From Myroides sp. N17-2 (GTDB taxonomy: Bacteria > Bacteroidota > Bacteroidia > Flavobacteriales > Flavobacteriaceae), in contig NZ_NSGJ01000017.1 of assembly GCF_002286775.1 (NCBI RefSeq), forward strand, positions 1 through 64,000: 64,000 bases of DNA, in the 5' to 3' direction. Each line of letters opens with the position of its first letter. Positions within the stretch are counted from its first letter, which is position 1. The notes under the pieces were generated by a model. The model was not told where the DNA came from, ran no database searches, and saw nothing but the letters and a program-made list of their open reading frames with translations. Shown here piece after piece: positions 24,464 through 32,083 of this stretch. The position numbers and the translations under genes were made by a program.

Positions 24464-26251
24464 ATGAGAAAGGGGTTAATTATATTAGGGTGTTTGTTGC
24501 TATCTGTGGTGGGTATGGCTCAGCAGGGGGATGTGTTTTTAGAAAATAAAGAGGGCATATGGTATAATAAATGGACTGAGACACCTTATACAGGGGAATA
24601 TCTATTGTGCTATGAGAATGGGGTGATAGAGAAGAGCTTAAATTATAAAGATGGAAAGTTAGAGGGGAAAGGGTGGTTGTATGATGAGAATGGTAATATA
24701 CTAGCAGATGGTGTCTATAAGCATGGAATGCGCGATGGGGAGTTTAAAGAGTATTATGTGAGTGGTCAAATAATGACAATAGTAATGTTTACTAATGGGA
24801 TAGAAGTAGGTGAGGCTAAAGAATATTACGAAAGTGGTCAACTGAAGAGTATTGGAATCATTAAGAATGAGTTGGGAGAAGGAGAGCGTAAGCAGTATTA
24901 CGAGAGTGGCCAACTACATAGTGTAGGAATGTATAAGAATGGGAATGTTGAAGGGGAGTATAGGGAGTATTATGAGAACGGTCAACTGCAGAATATTGGA
25001 ATTTATAAGAGAGGAAAAGTTGAAGGGGAATTTAAAGAGTATTACGAGAGCGGACAGCTACAGAGTATTGGGATGTATATGAAGGGGGGTGAGGAAGGGG
25101 AGCATAAAGAGTATTATGAGAGTGGTCAACTACAGCGTATAGGAATGTATAAGAATGGTGAAAGGAATGGTAAGTATAAAGAGTTTTATGAAGATGGTCA
25201 GTTGTTTAGTATTCAATTTGATAAAGAAGGCTTGGCTGATGGTGAGTATGTTAAAGTTCCTGTAAAAGGAATCATTAAGGAAGAGATGGTTTATAGGGAT
25301 GGTGAGTTAGATGGATTAAGTACTAAGTATTATGAAAACGGTGAAGTATATATACAAGAGACTTATAACAAAGGAATACTCAATACAAAGAAAGTGTATA
25401 GTATGACAGGAAAAGTGCTAAAAGAGACTTTGTATTTAGATGGAGTGAATAATCGACTTGAAAAAGAGTATTACAGTAATGGGGTGGTAAGTGGAGAGAC
25501 TCCCTATGTAAACGGGGTTAAAGAGGGAATCGAAATAAGATATTATGAATCAGGGTTAAAATACCAAGAAACACCTTATGTAAATGGGGTAATAATGGGC
25601 AGAAGCAAGAGATACTATGAGAATGGAGAGGTGTATGATATAGTATCATATAAAAATAATAAGTCCGAAGGATCTGCATGGTGGTTTCACGAAAATGGAA
25701 AGATCTATATGAGATTTAGTTATAAGGATGGGAAATTAGATGGGAAGATATCGACTTATTATGAGAATGGAAAAATAGATAATGAGTCCTATTATAGTAA
25801 AGGAAAGATAATGAAGAGAATATTTTACTTTGAGAATGGAAATATTAAGGACATTTTGATTTTTGAGAATGACCTGTTAGAAGGTAGAGGGGAAAAGTTT
25901 TATGATAATGGTAATCTATCAATGGTGTTTTCTTTTAAGAAAGGAAATTTAGACGGAAAGCAATATAGCTATTATAAGAATAAGAAGTTGAAGAATGAAG
26001 CTTACTATAAGGTTGATAAAAAGGAGGGAAAACATTTGTCTTATTATGAGAATGGGAAAATGAGTAAAGAAGAAAATTACTTAAATAATGTTTTAGAAGG
26101 CAAGCAATTATACTATACTGTTAAAGGAAAATTACAAAAAGAATGTAATTATTTAAACGGAGAACTACATGGATTAGCGACTGAGTATGACGAGAAAGGG
26201 AATGTAGTTAAGACTACGATGTATGAGAACGGAAAGGAAGTGATAAACTGA
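24464..26251 (+). CDS. Large secreted MORN_2/YwqK repeat protein, about 23 units
   Basis: A 595-aa protein with signal peptide (MRKGLIILGCLLLSVVGMAQ) followed by about 23 MORN_2 units of about 23 residues with the core K-E-Y-Y-E-[SN]-G-Q-L. Units 3-9 (about 24750-25210) are nearly identical in protein and DNA (for example EYYESGQLQSIGMYKNG), pointing to recent repeat expansion; later units are more diverse. It closes the lipoprotein/Sel1/SUKH run. Paralogues lie at 13054-14515. The database label antitoxin is not supported here; an envelope-located repeat scaffold is equally possible. Confidence 0.82.
   Translation: MRKGLIILGCLLLSVVGMAQQGDVFLENKEGIWYNKWTETPYTGEYLLCYENGVIEKSLNYKDGKLEGKGWLYDENGNILADGVYKHGMRDGEFKEYYVSGQIMTIVMFTNGIEVGEAKEYYESGQLKSIGIIKNELGEGERKQYYESGQLHSVGMYKNGNVEGEYREYYENGQLQNIGIYKRGKVEGEFKEYYESGQLQSIGMYMKGGEEGEHKEYYESGQLQRIGMYKNGERNGKYKEFYEDGQLFSIQFDKEGLADGEYVKVPVKGIIKEEMVYRDGELDGLSTKYYENGEVYIQETYNKGILNTKKVYSMTGKVLKETLYLDGVNNRLEKEYYSNGVVSGETPYVNGVKEGIEIRYYESGLKYQETPYVNGVIMGRSKRYYENGEVYDIVSYKNNKSEGSAWWFHENGKIYMRFSYKDGKLDGKISTYYENGKIDNESYYSKGKIMKRIFYFENGNIKDILIFENDLLEGRGEKFYDNGNLSMVFSFKKGNLDGKQYSYYKNKKLKNEAYYKVDKKEGKHLSYYENGKMSKEENYLNNVLEGKQLYYTVKGKLQKECNYLNGELHGLATEYDEKGNVVKTTMYENGKEVIN
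24820..25170 (+). repeat. Near-identical tandem repeats of about 69 bp inside the MORN_2 gene
   Basis: Blocks such as gagtattacgagagcgg / gagtattatgagagtgg recur every about 69 bases between about 24820 and 25170, five to six times, preserving the frame (23 codons). High DNA identity between adjacent units means that copy number could change by slippage or recombination. Confidence 0.8.
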
Positions 26252-26282
26252 AAAGTTATTTTAAAGGGTGGAGGTTTAGATG

Positions 26283-26290
26283 TATATTTG
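26283..26290 (+). promoter_or_regulatory. Predicted -7 element of the ATPase/nuclease operon
   Basis: TATATTTG matches TAnnTTTG, 50 bases before the ATPase ATG. No convincing -33 TTG. It suggests that the pair has its own promoter rather than relying on the MORN_2 operon. Confidence 0.4.
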
Positions 26291-26340
26291 TATTTCGGTT
26301 ATTTAATCGTATTTTTAAAACACTGTAATTAATTAGATCA

Positions 26341-27609
26341 ATGGAAAGTAAAGAGAGAATATCAATAAAGAATTTCGCAGGTATTGAGGAATTAGAAATG
26401 GATATTAAACCAATCAATATATTGATAGGTCCTCAAGGTGTGGGTAAAAGTGTGGTGGTGAAATTGATTTACTTTTTTAGGGATATTATTAATGATTTCT
26501 ATCTTAAGAATCTTTATAGTATTGAAAGTATTGATGAGTTTAAAGATGGATTAAATACGAAGTTTTTTGAAATATTTGATTGTTGTGCATTCTGTAGTAA
26601 GAAGGAAGCCGTAATTAGTTATGAGAAAAATGGAGAAATTCTTTATGTTATAAAAGGAAGTAATAAAGAAGATTTTGAACTTAGTTTTTATAATAATATG
26701 ATTAAGTTAATTAATGAAGTTTTTTTATTAGATGATGAGCTTAAATATCATCAATTGAATAATGGTATATCAGAAAAACTTTGGATTAGAAATAGTAACT
26801 TGCAAGAGAAGGTGAAAAACAAGATATTTAGAATTGTTGGTTATAATTATACTCCACAATTTTTCATACCAGCTGGAAGAAGTTTCTTTTCTACAATAGA
26901 CACTAATATTTATTCAATAATTGGAAAAAATAGTAATAATTTGGACTATTTTATGATCCACTTCGGACAACTATATACGTTTTTTAAACAGATGTGTAAA
27001 GATAATGAAGGTAATAGTGATCTATTTGATAATGCTTTGAAGTCTATTATTGGCGGTGATTATTTTTTTGATGAAGATAAGATACAATACATTATACATA
27101 ACGATGATAGAAGAGTGGAGATAAGAAATACTTCTTCGGGTCAACAAGAAGCACTTCCTCTTATCTTAGGGCTATCGTCTATTTATTATAAAAAGATTAG
27201 TAATGATAAGAGTACATTATACATCGAAGAACCTGAAGCTCATTTGTTTCCAACGGCGCAGAAGGCTATAGTAGAACTATTAGCAAAGACATATAATAGT
27301 AATCCTGATAATACACAGTTATTCATCACTACACATAGTCCGTATATATTGACTTCGTTTAATAATCTAATCTATGCAGGTAATATTATAAAAGACGATG
27401 AATCTAAACGCGAGGCTGTAGAGAAGGTAATAGCGAAAGACACATTGCTAGACTGTAGTCAGATAGGAGCTTATGCATTGACTAAAGATGGTCTTAAAGA
27501 TTTGATAGATCAAGAGAACCATATTATTAATGCGGAATTATTAGATGAGGTATCTAATTTGATAGGTAGAGAATTTGACCAACTTTTAGATATTGAATAT
27601 GCTGAGTAA
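26341..27609 (+). CDS. OLD/AAA_15-like ABC-type ATPase of a putative defence pair
   Basis: A 422-aa ATPase without membrane segments. It has RISIKNFAGIEELEMDIKPI at the N-terminus, Walker A GPQGVGKS (residues 30-37), an ABC signature-like NTSSGQQEALPLILG (about 262-276), Walker B STLYIEEPEAHLFPTAQ (about 292-308) and the H-loop FITTHSPYIL (about 328). This is the AAA_15/AAA_21 architecture of OLD, Septu PtuA and PARIS AriA ATPases; a TOPRIM domain is not visible after the H-loop. The next gene overlaps it by 11 bases and encodes a PD-(D/E)xK-like protein. The pair probably works as a sensor ATPase plus nuclease effector (inference). Confidence 0.85.
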   Translation: MESKERISIKNFAGIEELEMDIKPINILIGPQGVGKSVVVKLIYFFRDIINDFYLKNLYSIESIDEFKDGLNTKFFEIFDCCAFCSKKEAVISYEKNGEILYVIKGSNKEDFELSFYNNMIKLINEVFLLDDELKYHQLNNGISEKLWIRNSNLQEKVKNKIFRIVGYNYTPQFFIPAGRSFFSTIDTNIYSIIGKNSNNLDYFMIHFGQLYTFFKQMCKDNEGNSDLFDNALKSIIGGDYFFDEDKIQYIIHNDDRRVEIRNTSSGQQEALPLILGLSSIYYKKISNDKSTLYIEEPEAHLFPTAQKAIVELLAKTYNSNPDNTQLFITTHSPYILTSFNNLIYAGNIIKDDESKREAVEKVIAKDTLLDCSQIGAYALTKDGLKDLIDQENHIINAELLDEVSNLIGREFDQLLDIEYAE

Positions 27610-28009
27610 TATTGATAATAGTTGCTATATAACTGATTCTAGGAGTAAGTTTGTCTTTCAGGAGAATGGTAAAAAGATAACTTTGTGTAATATAGATAAA
27701 GTTGAGAGTACTAGAATAGACGTTGATGGATGTGCTGTTAAAGAAGGTATCAGATGTGATGGAATGTTAAAAGTTGATATGAAAGATCTTGATATATACA
27801 TTGAATTAAAAGGAAGTGATGTTCTACATGGAGCAGATCAGATTATTAGAACGAGGAATATACTTGGAACTAATAAGAATTCAAAGGGATATATTGTTTG
27901 TAGTAGTGGCCCTAAAGTAAAAACTGATGGACAGAATGCAAAGAAGAAGGCAAGAGCAAAAGGAATAGATTTAGTTATAGAGACTAATCAGAGGGAATAT
28001 GATTATTAA
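27599..28009 (+). CDS. Small PD-(D/E)xK-like putative nuclease, partner of the ATPase
   Basis: A 136-aa protein from the ATG at 27599 (a TTG at 27593 would add two residues). It contains D54 in GIRCDGMLKVD and E69-x-K71 in DIYIELKGSDVLHGADQI, spaced as in PD-(D/E)xK nucleases, then a helix (DQIIRTRNIL) and a strand KGYIVCSSGP, ending with AKKKARAKGIDLVIETNQ. I do not recognise a named family. Its start lies within the last codons of the ATPase, so it is translationally coupled. A terminator overlaps its stop codon. Nuclease activity is inferred from the motif. Confidence 0.7.
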   Translation: MLSNIDNSCYITDSRSKFVFQENGKKITLCNIDKVESTRIDVDGCAVKEGIRCDGMLKVDMKDLDIYIELKGSDVLHGADQIIRTRNILGTNKNSKGYIVCSSGPKVKTDGQNAKKKARAKGIDLVIETNQREYDY

Positions 28010-28038
28010 GACTTATGACTACGGTTATAAGTCTTTTT
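28008..28038 (+). terminator. Terminator of the ATPase/nuclease operon
   Basis: A perfect 9-bp stem (aagacttat 28008-28016, ataagtctt 28027-28035) with a 10-nt loop runs into seven T. It starts on the stop codon of the nuclease-like gene. Confidence 0.85.
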
Positions 28039-28047
28039 TTATGGATA

Positions 28048-28311
28048 CTACCTCTTAAACACCATAAAAAACAGGGCTACCTGTATCGCTAGTATTGCGA
28101 AGAACTTGACCTTAAAGGAGTCTTTAGATATCTTATGTCTAAGTTTACTCATCGCTATCCACGCACCTAATGTACCTCCAAAAAAGCATAGGGACAGAAG
28201 ATTCTTCTCAGAGACTCTGCGTCCATTCTTACGAGCTTGTTCCTTGTCATAGGCAAACATCGAAAAGGCTAAGTAATTAATTATAAATAAGTATAGGAAT
28301 AAAAACTTCAT
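28048..28311 (-). CDS. DUF1294 family membrane protein
   Basis: An 87-aa membrane protein: N-terminal helix (KFLFLYLFIINYLAFSMFAY), the family hallmark DKEQARKNGRRVSEKNLL followed by FFGGTLGAWIAMSKLRHK, and a final hydrophobic helix. The D-K-x-x-A, R-R-V-x-E and G-G-x-x-G-x-x-x-x-M pattern fits DUF1294 (function unknown). Single gene on the minus strand. TACCTTTG lies 19 bases upstream of its start. Confidence 0.85.
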   Translation of the reverse strand: MKFLFLYLFIINYLAFSMFAYDKEQARKNGRRVSEKNLLSLCFFGGTLGAWIAMSKLRHKISKDSFKVKFFAILAIQVALFFMVFKR

Positions 28312-28329
28312 AGGATTTATTTATTGCCC

Positions 28330-28337
28330 CAAAGGTA
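28330..28337 (-). promoter_or_regulatory. Predicted -7 element of the DUF1294 gene
   Basis: Minus-strand TACCTTTG matches TAnnTTTG, 19 bases before the ATG at 28311. No clear -33 element. Confidence 0.35.
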
Positions 28338-28367
28338 GTATTTTAGCTATTCTTAAAATAATAAAAT

Positions 28368-30494
28368 ATGACGTTGATTGAGTTTATTCAACAAGCTGTG
28401 AATGCAAGTGTGAAGAGTATTGAGAATACCTTATCTCTATTAGGTGAGGGTGGGACAATACCGTTTATCGCTCGATATAGAAAGGATAGTACGGGTAACT
28501 TAGATGAAGTAGCTATAGAGAAAATAGCGCGATATAGTGAGCTGTACGATGGAATAGTAAAGAGAAAAGAGTCTATCCTAAATTCGATAGAAGAACAAGG
28601 CAAACTAACTGATGAATTAAGACATAAGATCTCTAGTAGCTTTGACTTGACAGAGATTGAAGATTTGTATTTACCATATAAGAAAACACGCAAGACCAAG
28701 GCTGATACAGCTAGAGAGAATGGTCTAGAATCACTAGCGAAAGTGATTATGACACAGAATGCTACAGATGTAGAGTCTATCGCGTCTAAATATCTTAATG
28801 ACAAGGTATGTAGTGAAGAGGAGGCTATACAAGGGGCATCTGATATCATCGCTGAGTGGATTAATGAGAATATGTATGTGCGTAAATCACTGAGAAGAAA
28901 GTTTCAACGTAGTGGGGTGATTTCTACTAAGGTGGTTAAGGCAAAGAAGGATGATGAGCTTGCACAGAAGTTCGTACAATACTTTGATTGGGCTGAACCT
29001 GTATACAAGATACCTGCACACCGTTTATTAGCTATACTAAGAGCTGAGAAGGAAGGTTTCATTAAGTTTAACGTAGCAATAGAGAAAGACGAGGCGATTA
29101 GCTTTATAGAAGACAATGTAGTAAAAGGAAAGAATGAGTGTGGGAAGATAGTAGGGAAGGCTGTAGCAGATAGCTATAAACGACTATTAGAACCTGCGTT
29201 ATCTAACGAGGCATTAAGTGAGGCAAAAGAAAAAGCAGATGCTAATTCGATACAAGTATTCGCAGATAACCTTACGCAGTTATTATTAGGTTCGCCATTA
29301 GGTCAAAAGAGAATATTAGCACTAGATCCTGGGTTTAAGTCAGGGTGTAAGGTAGTCTGTCTAGATGAGCAAGGAGACTTGCTATATAACGAGACTATAT
29401 TTCCTCACGCACCACAGAAGGACACAACTATGGCGATGAAGAAGATACGTTCTATGGTGAATGCCTATAATGTGGAGGCTATCGCTATCGGTAATGGTAC
29501 TGCATCGAGAGAGACAGAGTTCTTTATTAAAAAGATAGCTTTTGACAAGCCTGTACAAGTATTTATAGTGAATGAGGCAGGAGCTTCTGTGTATTCTGCA
29601 TCTAAGATAGCGAGAGATGAGTTTCCTACATATGACGTTACGGTTAGAGGAGCTGTGTCTATCGGACGTCGTCTATCAGATCCTTTAGCAGAGTTAGTGA
29701 AGATAGATCCTAAATCTATCGGTGTAGGTCAATATCAACACGATGTGGATCAGACGATGCTTAAGAAGGAGTTAGATAATGTGGTGATGAAATGTGTGAA
29801 CTCAGTAGGAGTAAACCTTAATACAGCGAGTAAATCATTGTTAAGCTATGTGTCTGGTATTGGTGAGAAGATGGCTGAGAATATCGTGCAATATAGAGCT
29901 GATAACGGGCCATTCGAAAGTAGAGCAGCATTAAAAAAAGTACCTCGATTAGGAGAGAAAGCCTTTCAACAGGCGGCAGCATTCGTGCGTATTAAGGATG
30001 CAAAGAATCCATTAGATGATTCTGCAGTTCACCCAGAGGCATATAGTGTAGTAGAGAAGATTGCTAAGTATATGAAAGCCTCTATTGGTGATATGATTTC
30101 AAATAAAGCATTAATCGCTCAAGTGGATACTAAGAAATATGTTACTGGAGAAGTAGGAGTATTAGCATTACAAGATATCTTGAAAGAGTTAGAGAAGCCG
30201 GGACTTGATCCTAGACGTAGTGCTAAGATATTTGAGTTTGATCCAAGTGTGAAGCAGATTACGGATTTAAAGATAGGGCAAGTATTACCTGGTATTATCA
30301 ATAATATCACCAACTTCGGTTGTTTTGTTGACGTTGGTATTAAAGAGAGCGGATTAGTACATATCTCTCAGTTAAAAGCAGGCTTTGTCTCTGATGTAAA
30401 TGAGGTGGTTAAGCTGCATCAACACGTACAAGTGAAAGTTACTGATGTAGATGTAGCGAAAAAGAGAGTACAGCTATCTATGATCTTAGAATAA
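28368..30494 (+). CDS. tex: Tex family RNA-binding transcription accessory protein
   Basis: A 708-aa Tex protein, cytosolic nucleic-acid binder linked to transcription. Order seen: Tex N-terminal helical domain (LSLLGEGGTIPFIARYRKD at about 23-41, DLYLPYKKTRKTKADTAREN at about 103), YqgF/RNase H-like domain (ILALDPGFKSGCKVVCLD at about 320), two helix-hairpin-helix regions (LNTASKSLLSYVSGIGEKMA at about 485), and a C-terminal S1 domain (VLPGIINNITNFGCFVDVGI). Length is normal. Divergent from DUF1294. Confidence 0.95.
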   Translation: MTLIEFIQQAVNASVKSIENTLSLLGEGGTIPFIARYRKDSTGNLDEVAIEKIARYSELYDGIVKRKESILNSIEEQGKLTDELRHKISSSFDLTEIEDLYLPYKKTRKTKADTARENGLESLAKVIMTQNATDVESIASKYLNDKVCSEEEAIQGASDIIAEWINENMYVRKSLRRKFQRSGVISTKVVKAKKDDELAQKFVQYFDWAEPVYKIPAHRLLAILRAEKEGFIKFNVAIEKDEAISFIEDNVVKGKNECGKIVGKAVADSYKRLLEPALSNEALSEAKEKADANSIQVFADNLTQLLLGSPLGQKRILALDPGFKSGCKVVCLDEQGDLLYNETIFPHAPQKDTTMAMKKIRSMVNAYNVEAIAIGNGTASRETEFFIKKIAFDKPVQVFIVNEAGASVYSASKIARDEFPTYDVTVRGAVSIGRRLSDPLAELVKIDPKSIGVGQYQHDVDQTMLKKELDNVVMKCVNSVGVNLNTASKSLLSYVSGIGEKMAENIVQYRADNGPFESRAALKKVPRLGEKAFQQAAAFVRIKDAKNPLDDSAVHPEAYSVVEKIAKYMKASIGDMISNKALIAQVDTKKYVTGEVGVLALQDILKELEKPGLDPRRSAKIFEFDPSVKQITDLKIGQVLPGIINNITNFGCFVDVGIKESGLVHISQLKAGFVSDVNEVVKLHQHVQVKVTDVDVAKKRVQLSMILE

Positions 30495-30538
30495 TAAAAT
30501 AACATTTATTTTAAAAATACTTTTCAAAAGTCTGTTTT

Positions 30539-30554
30539 TGGCACGGTAGTTGTT
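30539..30554 (+). promoter_or_regulatory. Sigma-54 type promoter
   Basis: TGGCACGGTAGTTGTT matches the sigma-54 consensus TGGCACG-N4-TTGC(A/T) at all core positions except -12 C, which is T. The conserved GG at 30540-30541 and the GT at 30552-30553 have the required 10-base spacing. Transcription would start near 30564. The region downstream encodes no protein on the plus strand up to a terminator at 30646-30685. Confidence 0.5.
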
Positions 30555-30563
30555 TTTAATATT

Positions 30564-30685
30564 GTACTTGAGTTTGAAACAATAAAGTGTTATTGAAAAA
30601 GAAAACAAGCAGGTAAGTAGTGTTTTTATTATGTTTTATAAGTGAAGTGCCTATCTTTTATTGTCAAGATAGGCGCTTTTTTTTT
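30564..30685 (+). ncRNA. Candidate sigma-54-dependent small RNA
   Basis: About 120 nt between a sigma-54-like promoter and a strong Rho-independent terminator. The only ATG (near 30631) leads to a 4-codon frame, and the next gene (tatA) is on the opposite strand. This is the layout of a standalone sRNA. It could instead be the 3' region of tex. The start is estimated from the promoter. Confidence 0.4.
30646..30685 (+). terminator. Rho-independent terminator
   Basis: A 12-bp stem (agtgcctatctt 30646-30657, aagataggcgct 30666-30677, one wobble) with an 8-nt loop is followed by nine T. It lies 150 bases after tex, closing the candidate sRNA. Confidence 0.88.
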
Positions 30686-30725
30686 ATTCCCATATTTGAC
30701 TAACGTTGATTCGGTGTTTATAAGA

Positions 30726-30762
30726 CAAAAAAAAGCGTTATACAGCCAAGGCTATATAACGC
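30726..30762 (-). terminator. Terminator of tatA
   Basis: Outer arms gcgttata (30735-30742) and tataacgc (30755-30762), with inner cagcc/ggct pairing, give a long hairpin. On the minus strand it is followed by eight or more T. Confidence 0.85.
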
Positions 30763-30788
30763 GTATATATAAGATATAAGAGCTGAGG

Positions 30789-31004
30789 TTACTCAGTCTT
30801 AGAATTGTCTTGAGTACTTTCTTTTTTAGTAGTTTGTTGAGCTGTATCTTCTTTTGTAGCATCTTTAAATTCTTTGATACCAGATCCAATACCTTTCATC
30901 AATTCAGGTATTTTCTTACCTCCGAATAATAATACTACAATAGCAATTACTAAAACGATTTGCCAAGGTCCAACTACTCCTAAAAATATGTGTAATGAGT
31001 TCAT
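30789..31004 (-). CDS. tatA: Sec-independent translocase TatA
   Basis: A 71-aa TatA/E component of the twin-arginine translocase that exports folded proteins across the inner membrane. It has one N-terminal membrane helix ([18 protein letters not shown]), then the typical [20 protein letters not shown] amphipathic helix and a charged disordered tail. TatC is not in the window. Monocistronic; divergent from an M23 peptidase gene. Confidence 0.93.
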   Translation of the reverse strand: MNSLHIFLGVVGPWQIVLVIAIVVLLFGGKKIPELMKGIGSGIKEFKDATKEDTAQQTTKKESTQDNSKTE

Positions 31005-31168
31005 AATAATCTGTTTGAAACATTAATTTGGAACAAATATAGGAAGAAAAAAGTAAAACGCTTATTCGCAATAGGTTTTATTTAACTTTTAACGTTTTTG
31101 TGGTTCTGATTTTTCCCATTATATTGTGAATATTTAGATAAAGACTCTAAGTCAAATTTTATAATTAT

Positions 31169-31176
31169 TATATTTG
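31169..31176 (+). promoter_or_regulatory. Predicted -7 element of the M23/GH3 operon
   Basis: TATATTTG matches TAnnTTTG, 20 bases before the M23 ATG at 31196. No good -33 TTG. Confidence 0.4.
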
Positions 31177-31195
31177 TGTAGTAATCTATGTACAG

Positions 31196-32077
31196 ATGTT
31201 AGGAAAGGGCAACAAAAGTAAAAAGTGGAAAAGTACACTTCTAAGTAAATATCGCATTGTTATAGTTAATGACAAGACCTTTGAAGACGTAAAGTCTTTT
31301 AAGCTTAACTTGCTTAATGTTGTAGGGGCGAGTACTACTTTAGTATTTCTGTTTATCCTTTCTACAGTATTATTATTAGTATTGACTCCTCTTAAAGAAT
31401 ATATACCTGGATATTCTTCTGCAGAATTAAAGCAGAGAGCAGTCGAGTTAGCTTTAAAAGTAGATTCACTAGAGAATGAGTCTATGCGAAATCAAAAATA
31501 CCTAAGTGCAGTTAAGAGTGCTTTGTTAGGAGAGATACAAGTAACAGAAGCGAGTATAGACTCTCTAAAGCTGACACAAAAACCATTAAATCAGATCGAG
31601 CACAAAGAACCTAGTGAAACAGACTTGAAGCTACGTGAAATGGTCAGACTAGAGGATAAGTATAACATCTTTGAAGAAAGTAAAGCCAAGGTTAGTCAAG
31701 TGTTGTTTAGCCCTATTAATGCTGAAATAGTGAAGAAGTATGATAGTAGATCTATGCATTTTGGTATTGACTTTAGAGCACCTGCTAATACTCCAGTCAA
31801 AGCAATAGGTAGAGGTACAGTACTATTTGTAGATTGGACAATAAAAGATGGATACACGATCATTTTATTACACGATGAAGGACTTATTTCGGTATATAAA
31901 CATTTGACTACTTTAACTAAAGGAGAGTATGAGAGTGTACGATCAGGAGAAGTCATCGGACTATTTGATGGTAGTAGTGAAGCGTCTGCTTTAAATGCTT
32001 CAACTAAATATTTTCACTTCGAGTTATGGAAGGATTCATATCCACTAGATAGTTCATTATTTATAGACCTTGAATAA
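31196..32077 (+). CDS. Membrane-anchored M23 (LytM) peptidase
   Basis: A 293-aa protein. A basic cytosolic start is followed by one membrane helix (about residues 40-66), a helical coiled-coil region (about 75-130), and a LytM domain (about 175-290) with HFGIDFRAPANTPVKAIGRG (zinc ligands H and D), VYKHL and YFHFELW. It would sit in the inner membrane with the domain in the periplasm, either cutting peptidoglycan or acting as an amidase activator. The HxH pair is less canonical (KYFHFELW), but the needed His are present. GH3 follows after 6 bases. Confidence 0.88.
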   Translation: MLGKGNKSKKWKSTLLSKYRIVIVNDKTFEDVKSFKLNLLNVVGASTTLVFLFILSTVLLLVLTPLKEYIPGYSSAELKQRAVELALKVDSLENESMRNQKYLSAVKSALLGEIQVTEASIDSLKLTQKPLNQIEHKEPSETDLKLREMVRLEDKYNIFEESKAKVSQVLFSPINAEIVKKYDSRSMHFGIDFRAPANTPVKAIGRGTVLFVDWTIKDGYTIILLHDEGLISVYKHLTTLTKGEYESVRSGEVIGLFDGSSEASALNASTKYFHFELWKDSYPLDSSLFIDLE

Positions 32078-32083
32078 AAGTAT

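Noticed and set aside
26341..27609. Classic OLD nuclease
   Set aside because: The region after the H-loop is too short and lacks the E and D-x-D motifs of a TOPRIM domain, so the ATPase alone is unlikely to be a nuclease.
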